Origin: RPQJ01 sp963726665
Lineage (GTDB): Bacteria; Pseudomonadota; Gammaproteobacteria; Steroidobacterales; Steroidobacteraceae
Assembly (NCBI GenBank): GCA_963726665.1
Contig: CAVSDW010000012.1
Span: 1-64,000, forward strand
DNA: 64,000 nucleotides
Direction: 5' to 3'
The first letter of the stretch is position 1. The number at the start of each line of letters is the position of its first letter. The notes below the pieces were generated by a model, which ran no database searches, had not been told where the DNA came from, and was given only the letters and a program-made list of their open reading frames with translations. Position numbers and translations under genes: made by a program. Shown piece after piece: positions 48,908-57,497 of the stretch.

Positions 48908-49504
48908 GTGACCGACGTCGCGATCATCGACAACGGCGGCGCGAACATCGCCTCCCTGCGCTATGCGCTCGAGCGACTGGGCGCAGATGCGCACCTGACC
49001 GCCGACCCGGCCGAACTTCGCGCTGCTCCTCGCGTGATCCTGCCAGGCGTCGGAGAGGCCGCCGACGCCATGAGACGGCTCAACTCGCTCGGCCTGGTCG
49101 AGGTGATCCGCGACCTGCGACAGCCGGTGCTCGGAATCTGCCTCGGGATGCAACTGCTGTTCGAGACCAGCGAGGAAGGCGACACGCGCTGCCTGGGAAT
49201 TCTCCCCGGGCGGGCTGAGCGATTCGCCGATCGCGTCGGGTATCCGGTGCCGCACATGGGTTGGAACCAGCTCGAAATCGCCTCTCCGGATCCCCTCCTG
49301 CGCGGCATCGAGCGCGGCGATTACGTCTACTTCGTGCACGGGTACGCCGTACCGGTGGGGCCGTGGACCGTCGCGACCACGGACTACGGCGGCGCGTTCT
49401 CTTCCGTCGTCCGGCAGGGGAACTTCGTGGGCGCGCAGTTCCATCCCGAGCGATCCGCTGCGACCGGCGCCCGGTTGCTCGCGAACTTCCTGGAGCTCGC
49501 GTAA
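48908..49504 (+). CDS. hisH: Imidazole glycerol phosphate synthase, glutaminase subunit
   Basis: 198-residue class I amidotransferase. The nucleophile Cys is in LGICLGMQLLFE and the His/Glu pair in GAQFHPERSAATG. The oxyanion segment is ILPGVGEA. GTG start at 48908, 10 bp after the hisB stop. Its stop overlaps the hisA ATG. It feeds ammonia to HisF. Confidence 0.96.
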   Translation: MTDVAIIDNGGANIASLRYALERLGADAHLTADPAELRAAPRVILPGVGEAADAMRRLNSLGLVEVIRDLRQPVLGICLGMQLLFETSEEGDTRCLGILPGRAERFADRVGYPVPHMGWNQLEIASPDPLLRGIERGDYVYFVHGYAVPVGPWTVATTDYGGAFSSVVRQGNFVGAQFHPERSAATGARLLANFLELA

Positions 49505-50244
49505 TGCAGCTCATTCCGGCGATCGACCTGCGCGGCGGGCGCGTGGTGCGGCTGTTCCAGGGACAGTTCGACGCCGAGACCGTGTACGCCGACGACCCGG
49601 TGTCGATCCTGGACACGTACTGCGACCTGGGGGCCCGGCTCGTGCACGTCGTTGACCTGGACGGTGCGCGCGCCGGCTCGCAGGGCAACGCCTCGGCGAT
49701 CGAAAGTCTCGCTGCCGCCGGTCGAGCGGCCCTGCAGGTCGGCGGCGGAGTGCGCGACCGCGCCACGGTGACCCGCCTGCTGAACGCCGGCGTTGCCCGC
49801 GTGGTGGTCGGCAGCGCTGCCGTATCCGAGCCGCTGGAAGTCGAGTCCTGGCTGCGCGAGTTCGGCGCCGACGGCATCGTCCTCGCATTCGACGTGCGAC
49901 TCGACGACCTTGGAACCCCGCGACTCGCCACGCACGGCTGGGAGCGCCAGACGGCGTACAGCCTGTGGGACGCCGTCGCTCGATTCGTCCCGCACGGCCT
50001 CCGCCACGTTCTCTGCACGGACGTGTCGCGCGATGGCGCGCTGTCCGGGCCGAACCTTGCGCTCTACATGGAGGCGGTGAACAAGTTCCCCGGCGTGCGC
50101 TGGCAGGCGTCCGGAGGCGTACGCGACGTCGATGACCTGCGCGCGCTCGCCTCTGCCGGACTCGCCGGCGCGGTGAGCGGTCGCGCGCTGCTCGAAGGCC
50201 GCATGCAACCAGAGGAGCTCGCGCCATTCTTGCGAAGCGAATAA
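49504..50244 (+). CDS. hisA: Phosphoribosylformimino-5-aminoimidazole carboxamide ribotide isomerase
   Basis: 246-residue TIM barrel. The catalytic Asp is in LIPAIDLRGGRVVRLFQG and the second in LCTDVSRDGALSGPN. Phosphate-binding glycines are in LQVGGGVRD and ASGGVRDVDD. The ATG shares a base with the hisH TAA; the end overlaps hisF. Confidence 0.97.
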   Translation: MQLIPAIDLRGGRVVRLFQGQFDAETVYADDPVSILDTYCDLGARLVHVVDLDGARAGSQGNASAIESLAAAGRAALQVGGGVRDRATVTRLLNAGVARVVVGSAAVSEPLEVESWLREFGADGIVLAFDVRLDDLGTPRLATHGWERQTAYSLWDAVARFVPHGLRHVLCTDVSRDGALSGPNLALYMEAVNKFPGVRWQASGGVRDVDDLRALASAGLAGAVSGRALLEGRMQPEELAPFLRSE

Positions 50245-50993
50245 TTCCCTGCCTCGACGTCCGCGACGGCCAGGTCGTCAAGGGAGTGCGCTTCCGCGAC
50301 CATCGGGTCGTGGGGGACATCCTCGATCTCGCCGGTCGCTATCGCGCCGAAGGTGCCGACGAACTCGTGTTCTACGACATCACGGCCAGCCCAGAGGAGC
50401 GGTCCGTGGACCGCACGTGGGTTTCGCGGGTTGCCCGCGTACTCGACATCCCGTTCTGCGTCGCGGGTGGAATCCGCAGCGTCCAGGACGCCGAGGCCGT
50501 CTTGAACGCGGGCGCCGAGAAGATCTCGGTGAACTCCCCCGCCCTCGCCGATCCCTCGCTCATCGGGCGCCTGGCGCGCCGATTCGGCTCGCAGTGCGTC
50601 GTCGTCGGCGTCGACAGCCAGACCGTCGGCCGGGACTACGTCGTCTACCAGTACACCGGCGACCCGGGACGATCGAGCAGCACGACGCGACGCACGCTCG
50701 ACTGGGTTTGCGAGGCGCAGGACCGCGGCGCCGGAGAGATCGTGCTGAACTGCATGGCGAGCGACGGCGTGCGCCAGGGCTACGACATCGAGCAACTCGC
50801 GCTCGTGAGGGATGCCTGCCGCGTGCCGCTCATCGCCTCCGGGGGCGCCGGTGCGCCGGAGCACTTCGTGGACGTGTTCAGGCTCGCGAAGGTGGACGGC
50901 GCGCTGGCCGCCAGCGTCTTCCACTCCGGCGAGATCGCCATTCCGGATCTCAAGAGGCAGCTTGCCTCATCGAACGTGGAGGTACGACCGTGA
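50226..50993 (+). CDS. hisF: Imidazole glycerol phosphate synthase, cyclase subunit (apparent ATT start)
   Basis: 255-residue TIM barrel paralogous to HisA. The N-terminal catalytic Asp is in AKRIIPCLDVRDGQVVKGVR and the second in GEIVLNCMASDGVRQG. Homology requires a start at or before LAKRIIPCLDV. The only suitably placed codon is ATT at 50226, with GAGGAG 8 bp upstream, inside the hisA 3' end. The next in-frame GTG (50286) would delete the catalytic aspartate. Either ATT is a rare true start or an ATG was miscalled. Confidence 0.94.
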   Translation: MLAKRIIPCLDVRDGQVVKGVRFRDHRVVGDILDLAGRYRAEGADELVFYDITASPEERSVDRTWVSRVARVLDIPFCVAGGIRSVQDAEAVLNAGAEKISVNSPALADPSLIGRLARRFGSQCVVVGVDSQTVGRDYVVYQYTGDPGRSSSTTRRTLDWVCEAQDRGAGEIVLNCMASDGVRQGYDIEQLALVRDACRVPLIASGGAGAPEHFVDVFRLAKVDGALAASVFHSGEIAIPDLKRQLASSNVEVRP

Positions 50994-51619
50994 CGCCGGA
51001 TCAGGTTACTGCGCTCGCCTGGCGCAAGGGCGATGGCCTGCTGCCCGCGATCGTGCAGCACGCACACACCGGCCAGGTGCTGATGCTCGCCTACATGAAC
51101 GAGGAGGCGCTCGGGAAAACGCTGTCCACCGGGCGCGCCGTCTTCTACAGTCGATCGCGGCAGCAGCTCTGGACCAAGGGTGAGACCTCGGGCCACTACC
51201 TCAACGTCGTGGACGTCAGCACCGACTGCGACTCCGACGCGATCCTCGTTCTCGCAAACCCGCTCGGCCCGACCTGCCACAAGGGCACGGAGTCCTGCTT
51301 CGCAGAGGCCGCGCCCACCGATGTCCAGCCCCTGACGTTCCTGCGCGTGCTCGAGACGACGATCGCCAATCGCATCGCGGAAAGACCTGAAGACAGCTAT
51401 ACGGCACGGCTACTGGCCGAAGGCCCCCACCGGATCGCGCAGAAGATCGGCGAGGAAGGTGTGGAAACCGCGCTTGCGGCCGTGACCCGCGACGACGCGG
51501 GACTCCTCGCCGAGTGCGCGGACCTCGTCTATCACCTCATGGTCCTGCTCAAGTCGAGAAACCTCGAACTCGGCGACGTCGTGGACGAACTCCGCTCGAG
51601 GCACGGCGCGCGCGGCTGA
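50990..51619 (+). CDS. hisI: Bifunctional phosphoribosyl-AMP cyclohydrolase / phosphoribosyl-ATP pyrophosphatase
   Basis: 209 residues. The N-terminal cyclohydrolase has LMLAYMNEEALGKTLSTGRA, WTKGETSGH and the Zn motif STDCDSDAILV. The C-terminal pyrophosphohydrolase (from about 115) has KIGEEGVETALAA and LVYHLMVLL. GTG start overlaps the hisF stop. Last gene of the his operon. Confidence 0.96.
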   Translation: MTPDQVTALAWRKGDGLLPAIVQHAHTGQVLMLAYMNEEALGKTLSTGRAVFYSRSRQQLWTKGETSGHYLNVVDVSTDCDSDAILVLANPLGPTCHKGTESCFAEAAPTDVQPLTFLRVLETTIANRIAERPEDSYTARLLAEGPHRIAQKIGEEGVETALAAVTRDDAGLLAECADLVYHLMVLLKSRNLELGDVVDELRSRHGARG

Positions 51620-51638
51620 ACCTCCGGTCCGCCGTTCT

Positions 51639-51654
51639 CGTTTCAGCAGAAACG
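51639..51654. repeat. Palindromic repeat copy A (encodes DVSAET in the HNH frame)
   Basis: Inverted repeat CGTTTC-AGCA-GAAACG at the 3' end of the HNH gene. On the minus strand it encodes D-V-S-A-E-T. Confidence 0.7.
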
Positions 51655-52423
51655 TCCAAGGCGGGCGTCCCAGGCCACGACACTGTGGCATTGGATGCCG
51701 GCGATTTCGCCTTCTGCGCCTTCGCCACGAGCAGGTCGATCGCCCAGACGTGGTCCATGCGCTCGCCGCGCCAACGCGTGACCGCGGTTCGTGCATCGAT
51801 GTGGAATCCTTGCTCTCGATGGGCCGCCGGGAGCTGCGTCCAGTCGCCGAGCGGCCGGCTGCGGCCTGGTGCGCAGGAGTGCAGTGATTCGCCGCTGCGC
51901 TTCACAAAGCGCCAGGCGCCATCGTCGAGACGCTGGATGGTGAAGCCGCCTTCGTGCACTGCGCGGTGGTGAGTGCGGCACAACGAGACGAGATTGGAGA
52001 GCTTCGTCTCGCCCCCCTCGGCCCAGTGGTGGATGTGGTGCCCATCTACATAGCGCTTGTGTGTGCAGCCAGGGAAGACGCAGCCCTGGTCGCGAGACTT
52101 CAGCGCTCGGCGCAGTGCGGGCGGGATCGTTCGCGTCTTGCGGCCCACGTCGAGCGGCTCGCCCTCGCTGTTTTCAAGGATCCTTACGACGCTTGCGTCG
52201 CATGAGAGTCGGCGCGCGGTCTCGATCGGGATCGCAGGGCCATCATCGAGCTCGCACCGCCCCGCTTCGCGCGCGTGCAGCGACTCTGCGTCGACGTGCA
52301 CCACGATCTGGTGACGCTCGCCGCCGTTCAGGGCCTCCGGTGCCGTGCTTCAGGAAGCTCTCGGCCAGCAGGCCGAGCGCATCGGCGCGTCGGACCGCCG
52401 GCGTCGGCCGATCTTCCGAACAG

Positions 52424-52438
52424 GTTGCAGCGGAAACG
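52424..52438. repeat. Palindromic repeat copy B (degenerate)
   Basis: GTTGC-AGCG-GAAAC, one arm mutated relative to copies A and C. It encodes D-V-S-A-A-T in the HNH frame. Confidence 0.55.
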
Positions 52439-52463
52439 TCGTGCGCGTCGCTCTGGTCCCGTG

Positions 52464-52481
52464 ACGTTTCAGCGGAAACGT
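52464..52481. repeat. Palindromic repeat copy C
   Basis: Inverted repeat ACGTTTC-AGCG-GAAACGT with 7-bp arms. It encodes H-V-S-A-E-T in the HNH frame and lies 26 bp from copy B. Confidence 0.7.
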
Positions 52482-53130
52482 GAACGCGATCTTCACAATC
52501 CTGAGGCAATGGCAGATCACTGCATCGCCGCTTCGAGCGCGTTCGAGCACCAGCGCCCCGGTCTCGGCGGGCAGCTGCGCCCGGATCACAAGTGATCCAT
52601 CATCATCGTAGTGAGTAGGTGAGCCGGCGATTGGCGTGCTGCCTCGCCTCGCGCGACACCTCGGCCGCCTCCTGTACCCGACGGAACTGGCGCACGATGG
52701 TCTCGACGTGATGCGCCGTGCCGTGGAGCGCGATGCCGAGCAGCAACTGCTCCGTGGCCGGGCACGCGACGCGGGTCAGGGCACGAACCTTCGAGTAGCT
52801 CAGCTCGCCGCGAGCCATCGCAGCGCCCATCTCAGGGAGCCGCTCGAGCGCATGGGCCACCCGCACTTTTTCGCGGGCCGCGCCGATGTCGATGCCGCAC
52901 TTCCAGTTGAGCCAGTGGGCGCAAGACTGGGTGAGACCATCGTTCCAGCCCTTGCGACGGTCGAACTCGGCGATCAGGGCCAGCCAGCGACGGTTGGCGG
53001 CGTTCAGATGGCCGGCGAGCTCGGTGATCTGCGCCTCGAGTTCAGGCGTCGAGAGGCCAGCCCCTGCAGTGGAAATTGCACCCGAATTCGCACCGTCCAT
53101 GACGCTCTCCGAGGGGCTGTTGTTATATAC

Positions 53131-53160
53131 AGTATAATACCTGTTTTGCGTTATTTGCAA
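53131..53160 (-). promoter_or_regulatory. Promoter of the HNH gene
   Basis: On the minus strand TTGCAA (53160-53155) and TATACT (53136-53131) are spaced by 18 bp, in an unusually A+T-rich patch for this window. They lie about 30 bp before the ATG at 53100. Confidence 0.6.
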
Positions 53161-53346
53161 TAGGTTGGGCGCGTCTTTTACGGCGCCTGAACAGCGAGAA
53201 ATGAGCTTTAAACAGGGCGATGATCGGCGGGTTCAGACGCGCGGCCAGAGGCCACGCAGTTCGAGCCAGGTGGAGCCCGCATACTGTGCAATGAGTCGGC
53301 CAGCGAGGCTCGGCGCAAGACGTCCGTCAGGGGCGTGGGCCGGAAT

Positions 53347-54459
53347 TCAGCGCTTCTCGAGCAGGATGCGCAGCATCCGCCGCAGCGGTTCGGCTGCGCC
53401 CCACAGCAGCTGGTCGCCCACGGTAAAGGCCGTGAGGTAGTCGCCGCCCATCGCGAGCTTGCGCACGCGGCCGACGGGAATCTCGAGTGTGCCGCTCACC
53501 CGTGCAGGCGTGAGTTCCCGAATCGAGGACTCGCGGTCGTTCGGCACGAGGCGCACCCACTCGTTGCCGCCGACGATGAATCCCTCGATCTCGGCGAGCG
53601 GCAGGTCGCGCTTGAGCTTGATGGTCATGGCCTGGCTGTGGCAACGCATGGCGCCCACGCGCACGCAGACGCCGTCGACGGGGATCGCGTGCACGACCCG
53701 GCCGAGGATCTTGTTCGTCTCCGCGCCGCCCTTCCACTCCTCCCGGCTCTGGCCGTTGCCGAGATCCTTGTCGATCCAGGGAATGAGGCTGCCGGCGAGC
53801 GGCACGCCGAATTGTTCCGTCGGATGACCGGGGCTGCGCAGGCACTCGGTCACGGCGCGGTCGATGTCCAGGATCGCGCTGCCCGGGTCCGCCAGCAGGG
53901 CCGCGGCGGCCGCATGCGTCGCCCCCATCTGCTCGAGGAGTTCCCGCATGTTCTGCGCGCCAGCGCCCGACGCCGCCTGGTAGGTCATGGTCGTGATCCA
54001 TTCGACCAGGCCCTCGCGAAAGAGCCCGCCGAGCGCCATCAGCATGAGCGACACGGTGCAGTTTCCGCCGACGTAGTCGCGGATGCCGCCACGCAGGCCC
54101 TCGTCGATCACGGCGCGGTTGACCGGGTCGAGGATGATGACGGCGTCGTCCTTCATCCGCAGCGCCGAGGCCGCGTCGATCCAGTAGCCCTTCCAGCCCG
54201 CGGCGCGCAGCTGTGGATGAATGGAATTCGTGTAGTCGCCACCCTGGCAGGTCAGGATCACGTCGCATTCCGCGAGCGCGCCGAGGTCATTCGCGTCGCG
54301 CAGCACGCCGGCGCCACGGCCCACGTCCGGCGCCGCGCCACCCGACTGCGAGGTGCTGAAGAACACCGGCTCGATGAGCCCGAAGTCGTGCTCGGCCGCC
54401 ATGCGCTGCATGAGCACGGAGCCCACCATTCCCCGCCAGCCGACGATGCCTGTTTTCAC
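53347..54459 (-). CDS. asd: Aspartate-semialdehyde dehydrogenase
   Basis: 370-residue NADPH enzyme of the aspartate pathway, E. coli-type (Gram-negative) ASADH. The nucleotide motif is GIVGWRGMVGSVLMQRM, the catalytic cysteine is Cys134 in VGGNCTVSLMLMAL, and the histidine lies in RVGAMRCHSQAMTIKLK. It lies 17 bp after the lysC-lysA gene, so the first two steps of the pathway are cotranscribed. Confidence 0.97.
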   Translation of the reverse strand: MKTGIVGWRGMVGSVLMQRMAAEHDFGLIEPVFFSTSQSGGAAPDVGRGAGVLRDANDLGALAECDVILTCQGGDYTNSIHPQLRAAGWKGYWIDAASALRMKDDAVIILDPVNRAVIDEGLRGGIRDYVGGNCTVSLMLMALGGLFREGLVEWITTMTYQAASGAGAQNMRELLEQMGATHAAAAALLADPGSAILDIDRAVTECLRSPGHPTEQFGVPLAGSLIPWIDKDLGNGQSREEWKGGAETNKILGRVVHAIPVDGVCVRVGAMRCHSQAMTIKLKRDLPLAEIEGFIVGGNEWVRLVPNDRESSIRELTPARVSGTLEIPVGRVRKLAMGGDYLTAFTVGDQLLWGAAEPLRRMLRILLEKR

Positions 54460-54476
54460 GTGTCGCTCCGCCCGCC

Positions 54477-57065
54477 CTAGATGACCACTTCCCGCGCCGG
54501 TTCGCGCAGGTTGTACGAGGAACTCATCACGTGCCCGTAGGCTCCCGCGTTTGCAATCAGCATCGTGTCTCCTTCGACGGTCGGCGGCAGGAGCCGCTCA
54601 TGCCCGAGGTAGTCCGCTGATTCGCAGATCGGGCCGACCACGTTGTACACCTCGGTGCCCGGCTCGCCGAGGCGAGTCAGGTTCACGATGTCGTGGTGCG
54701 AGCCGTAGAGCGCCGGACGGATGAGCGAGTTCATGCCCGTGGCAATGCCGACGTACTGTACCGCGCCCTTGCCCTTGAGCTGCGTCACCTGTGCCAGCAG
54801 CACTCCGGCCTGCGCCACCAGGAACCGCCCGGGCTCGAGCCAGATCGCGACCCGGGGCCAGAGCACGCGGAGTTCCTCGATCACGCCCTGGAGCATCGCG
54901 AGGTCCACCGGGACCTGCCCCGGCTTCTCCGGCACGCCGAATCCACCACCGAGGTCCATGACCCGCACGTCCTTGAATCGACCGGCAAGGTCGCCGAGCA
55001 ACTGGCCGACCTGCTTCCAGTTGCGCACGTCGAAAACGCCGCTGCCAGTGTGCGCGTGCAGCCCGACCACACGCGTGCCAGCGGCGGAGACGAGCCGCTC
55101 GAGCTCGTCGAGCTCGAACAGCGGCACACCGAACTTCGAGTGCACGCCGGCGGTGCGGACGTGATCGTGGTGGCCGCGCCCGAATCCCGTGTCCAGGCGC
55201 ACGAGCACGTCGCGACCGCGGAACAGTTCCGGCCAGTGCCGCAGCGCGTGCAGGTTGTCCAGGGTGAGGTGCACGCCCTGCTCGAGCGCCCACTCGTACT
55301 CGGAGCGCGGTGCGAAATTCGGCGTGAACAGAATCCTGCTCCGCTCGATGCCAGGCAGCGTTTCGATCACGCGCTCGCACTCGCCCTGCGAGACGCACTC
55401 GAACGCCAGCCCGAGATCGGCGAACGTGCGCAGGACCTCCGGATGAGGATTGGCCTTGATCGCGTAGAAGATGCGCTCCACGCCACCGATCGCCAGCAGT
55501 TGCCGCGCCTGGTGCTCGAGGTTCGCGCGGTCGTAGACGTACGCGCAGCCCTCCGCGCGCGCGATCCGGAGGAGCTCGTCACGCCTGTCCTGCCACCAGG
55601 GCGGCCCACCTTCCGGGACCGGCGCGCCGACCCCGTGGATCTGCTCCCAGGTGGGCCCGAGCACGTGGTCGGAGGGCGCGTTGCGGACGATGACGTCGTG
55701 CAGGCGGCTCACGAGCCTGTCGCCCTGCTCCTCGTCCACGACGAAGGTGATGTTGAGGTCGTTCGCCGCCTGCGTGACCAGGTAGATGCGCTGCTCCTCG
55801 AAGAGCTCGAGCGCGTCGCCCAGGCGATGCAGCGTCGCACGAATGCTGCGGCCGACGAGGCTCACCGCCGCGCACGGGCCGATCACCTCGACCCGGCACA
55901 ACTTCGACAGCGACGTGACCAGGGTCTCGAGCGAGCGGGCATCGAGCGCGTTGGCGGCCGGGTCGAGCGACACCGTCACGCTCGTCTCCGACGTCGAGAC
56001 GAGGTCGACCGACACGCCGTGTTCCTTGAAGACCGAGAAGGCGTCGCCGAGGAAACCGACCTGGTGCCACATGCCCAGCGTTTCCATCGACAGGAGCGTG
56101 ATGCCTTTCTTGCTGCAGACCGCCTTGACGCGCGCCCCACCGTCTCCGCCCGTGGCGGTGACGACCGTACCCTCGAGCTCGGGTTGCTGGGTCGCGTGCA
56201 CGGACAGCGGAATCCCGTACTGCTTCACAGGAAGGATGCAGCGAGGATGCAGCACCTTCGCGCCGCTGCTGGCGATTTCCTGCGCCTCGTCATAGTCGAC
56301 GGACTTGAGCAGCCGCGCGTTCGTCACCGCGCGCGGATTCGCGGTGAACATGCCGGGAACGTCGGTCCAGATCTCGAGCCGCCGCGCATGGAGCTTTGCC
56401 GCGAAGTAACTGCCCGAGGTATCGGAGCCGCCGCGGCCGAGCAGCACGGTCTCGCCCTTGCCGTCGCTCGCGATGAAACCCTGCGTGAGATGCACGCTTC
56501 CGCCGGAGGCGAGGCGTTGCTGGAGCGCCGGATCGGGTTCGAAATTACAGGTCGCCGAGAGGTAACTCGCCCGCTCTGTGGCGCCGGGACGCTCCTCGGC
56601 GTGCAGGACCGTGCGGGCATCAAGCCACTGCACGTCGAGTCCCTCCGAGGCCAGGAACGCCGCGCCGATGCGCGTCGCCATGAGTTCGCCGGTGGCCATG
56701 ACCCGGGCCCTCAGGCGATCGCTCACCTCCCCGATCAGGTTCACGCCGGAGGCCATCCTGCGCAGCTCGGTGAACTGCCGTTCGAGTTCGGAACAGATGG
56801 CGATCCCGAGGTCCCGCGAGAGATCGACGTGGCGGCGCTCGATCTGCTCCATCACCGGTTCCCAGTCGCCGGTCAGCGCCTTCGCCAGCAACTGCTCGAG
56901 GCGGTCGGTGATGCCGGAGAGCGCCGAGTGCACGACCACGGGCCGCAGGCCCTCGTCCAGGCGCGCGCGCACGACGCCGGCCACGTTCTTCCAGTTGCTG
57001 ACACTCGAGACGCTGGTGCCGCCGAACTTCAGGACGACCCAGTGGGATTCAGAATTGCTAGTCAT
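54477..57065 (-). CDS. lysAC: Bifunctional aspartate kinase / diaminopimelate decarboxylase
   Basis: 862-residue fusion of the first and last enzymes of lysine synthesis. Aspartate kinase (about 1-475) starts VVLKFGGTSVSSVSNWKN, with GRGGSDTSGSYFA and tandem ACT domains (TLLSMETLGMWHQVGFLGDA). Diaminopimelate decarboxylase (about 490-862) has the PLP lysine near 537 in IFYAIKANPHPEVLR. It also has HVGSG-type HAHTGSGVFDVRNW, GGGFGVPEKPGQ and the C-terminal GPICESADYLG. The same fusion is annotated in Xanthomonas. Lysine could inhibit both activities in one polypeptide; this is inferred. Confidence 0.96.
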   Translation of the reverse strand: MTSNSESHWVVLKFGGTSVSSVSNWKNVAGVVRARLDEGLRPVVVHSALSGITDRLEQLLAKALTGDWEPVMEQIERRHVDLSRDLGIAICSELERQFTELRRMASGVNLIGEVSDRLRARVMATGELMATRIGAAFLASEGLDVQWLDARTVLHAEERPGATERASYLSATCNFEPDPALQQRLASGGSVHLTQGFIASDGKGETVLLGRGGSDTSGSYFAAKLHARRLEIWTDVPGMFTANPRAVTNARLLKSVDYDEAQEIASSGAKVLHPRCILPVKQYGIPLSVHATQQPELEGTVVTATGGDGGARVKAVCSKKGITLLSMETLGMWHQVGFLGDAFSVFKEHGVSVDLVSTSETSVTVSLDPAANALDARSLETLVTSLSKLCRVEVIGPCAAVSLVGRSIRATLHRLGDALELFEEQRIYLVTQAANDLNITFVVDEEQGDRLVSRLHDVIVRNAPSDHVLGPTWEQIHGVGAPVPEGGPPWWQDRRDELLRIARAEGCAYVYDRANLEHQARQLLAIGGVERIFYAIKANPHPEVLRTFADLGLAFECVSQGECERVIETLPGIERSRILFTPNFAPRSEYEWALEQGVHLTLDNLHALRHWPELFRGRDVLVRLDTGFGRGHHDHVRTAGVHSKFGVPLFELDELERLVSAAGTRVVGLHAHTGSGVFDVRNWKQVGQLLGDLAGRFKDVRVMDLGGGFGVPEKPGQVPVDLAMLQGVIEELRVLWPRVAIWLEPGRFLVAQAGVLLAQVTQLKGKGAVQYVGIATGMNSLIRPALYGSHHDIVNLTRLGEPGTEVYNVVGPICESADYLGHERLLPPTVEGDTMLIANAGAYGHVMSSSYNLREPAREVVI

Positions 57066-57122
57066 CGAGCGGTCCTTGGGAAGGCTCCCGGATCTCGGAG
57101 CCGGGGCCGCATTACGGAAGCG

Positions 57123-57332
57123 TCACACGTCGTCGTAGACGTCCTTCAGCTGCTTCTGCAGCCGTTTTTCGGCGAGCACGTCCTCGAGCTTGCTCCAGGC
57201 AGCCTTGCCGCGCTTCACGGCAGCCGCCTGCTTGCGCCGGTCCGTGCGGTCGATGAAGCGGTCGTAATCCTCTTCCTCCGCGCCGGCCACGAATTCCTCG
57301 TCCAGGTCGAAGTGTTCCTCGTTTCGTTCCAT
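57123..57332 (-). CDS. Small charged hypothetical protein (PA3496-like)
   Basis: 69 residues with an acidic N-terminal half (HFDLDEEFVAGAEEEDYDRF) and a basic C-terminal half ending EDVLAEKRLQKQLKDVYDDV. The pattern resembles the PA3496 'putative envelope integrity' family, but the match is by eye and weak. It has no signal or membrane segment. It lies 57 bp upstream of lysAC on the same strand. Confidence 0.6.
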   Translation of the reverse strand: MERNEEHFDLDEEFVAGAEEEDYDRFIDRTDRRKQAAAVKRGKAAWSKLEDVLAEKRLQKQLKDVYDDV

Positions 57333-57497
57333 GTCACGACCTTGAGAAAACCCTGAGATTTCAACGCGCTGCCCGAAACCCGAGCACAGGGCTGCGAACT
57401 ATATACGAATCGCGAGGCACCACAAGGGTCGCCTGTTGCATTGCAGCGGGGCCGGCGGGCCGAACCGCCAAAACGCTTTCAGTACAGGAGCTTGCGA

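Larger units (their letters stand above)
51549..53100 (-). pseudogene. DUF222-HNH endonuclease gene, broken by several frame shifts
   Basis: The N-terminal DUF222-type region (ITELAGHLNAANRRWLALIA, 52603-53100) begins at an ATG at 53100 behind GGAGAG. The C-terminal part carries a complete HNH motif (DQGCVFPGCTHKRYVDGHHI, then HHWAEGGETKLSNLVSLCRT HHRAVHEGGF, up to about 51940). Between them the reading frame changes at least three times (near 52610, 52545 and 52330). The 3' end overlaps hisI by up to 70 bp. Such HNH/DUF222 genes are often multicopy and behave like selfish elements. It is probably inactive as written, unless the breaks are sequencing errors. Confidence 0.8.

Noticed and set aside
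54693..57356. Very long open frame antisense to lysAC
   Set aside because: Arg/Gln/Asp-rich shadow translation with no domain; lysAC on the other strand has full catalytic motifs. High GC makes such frames common.
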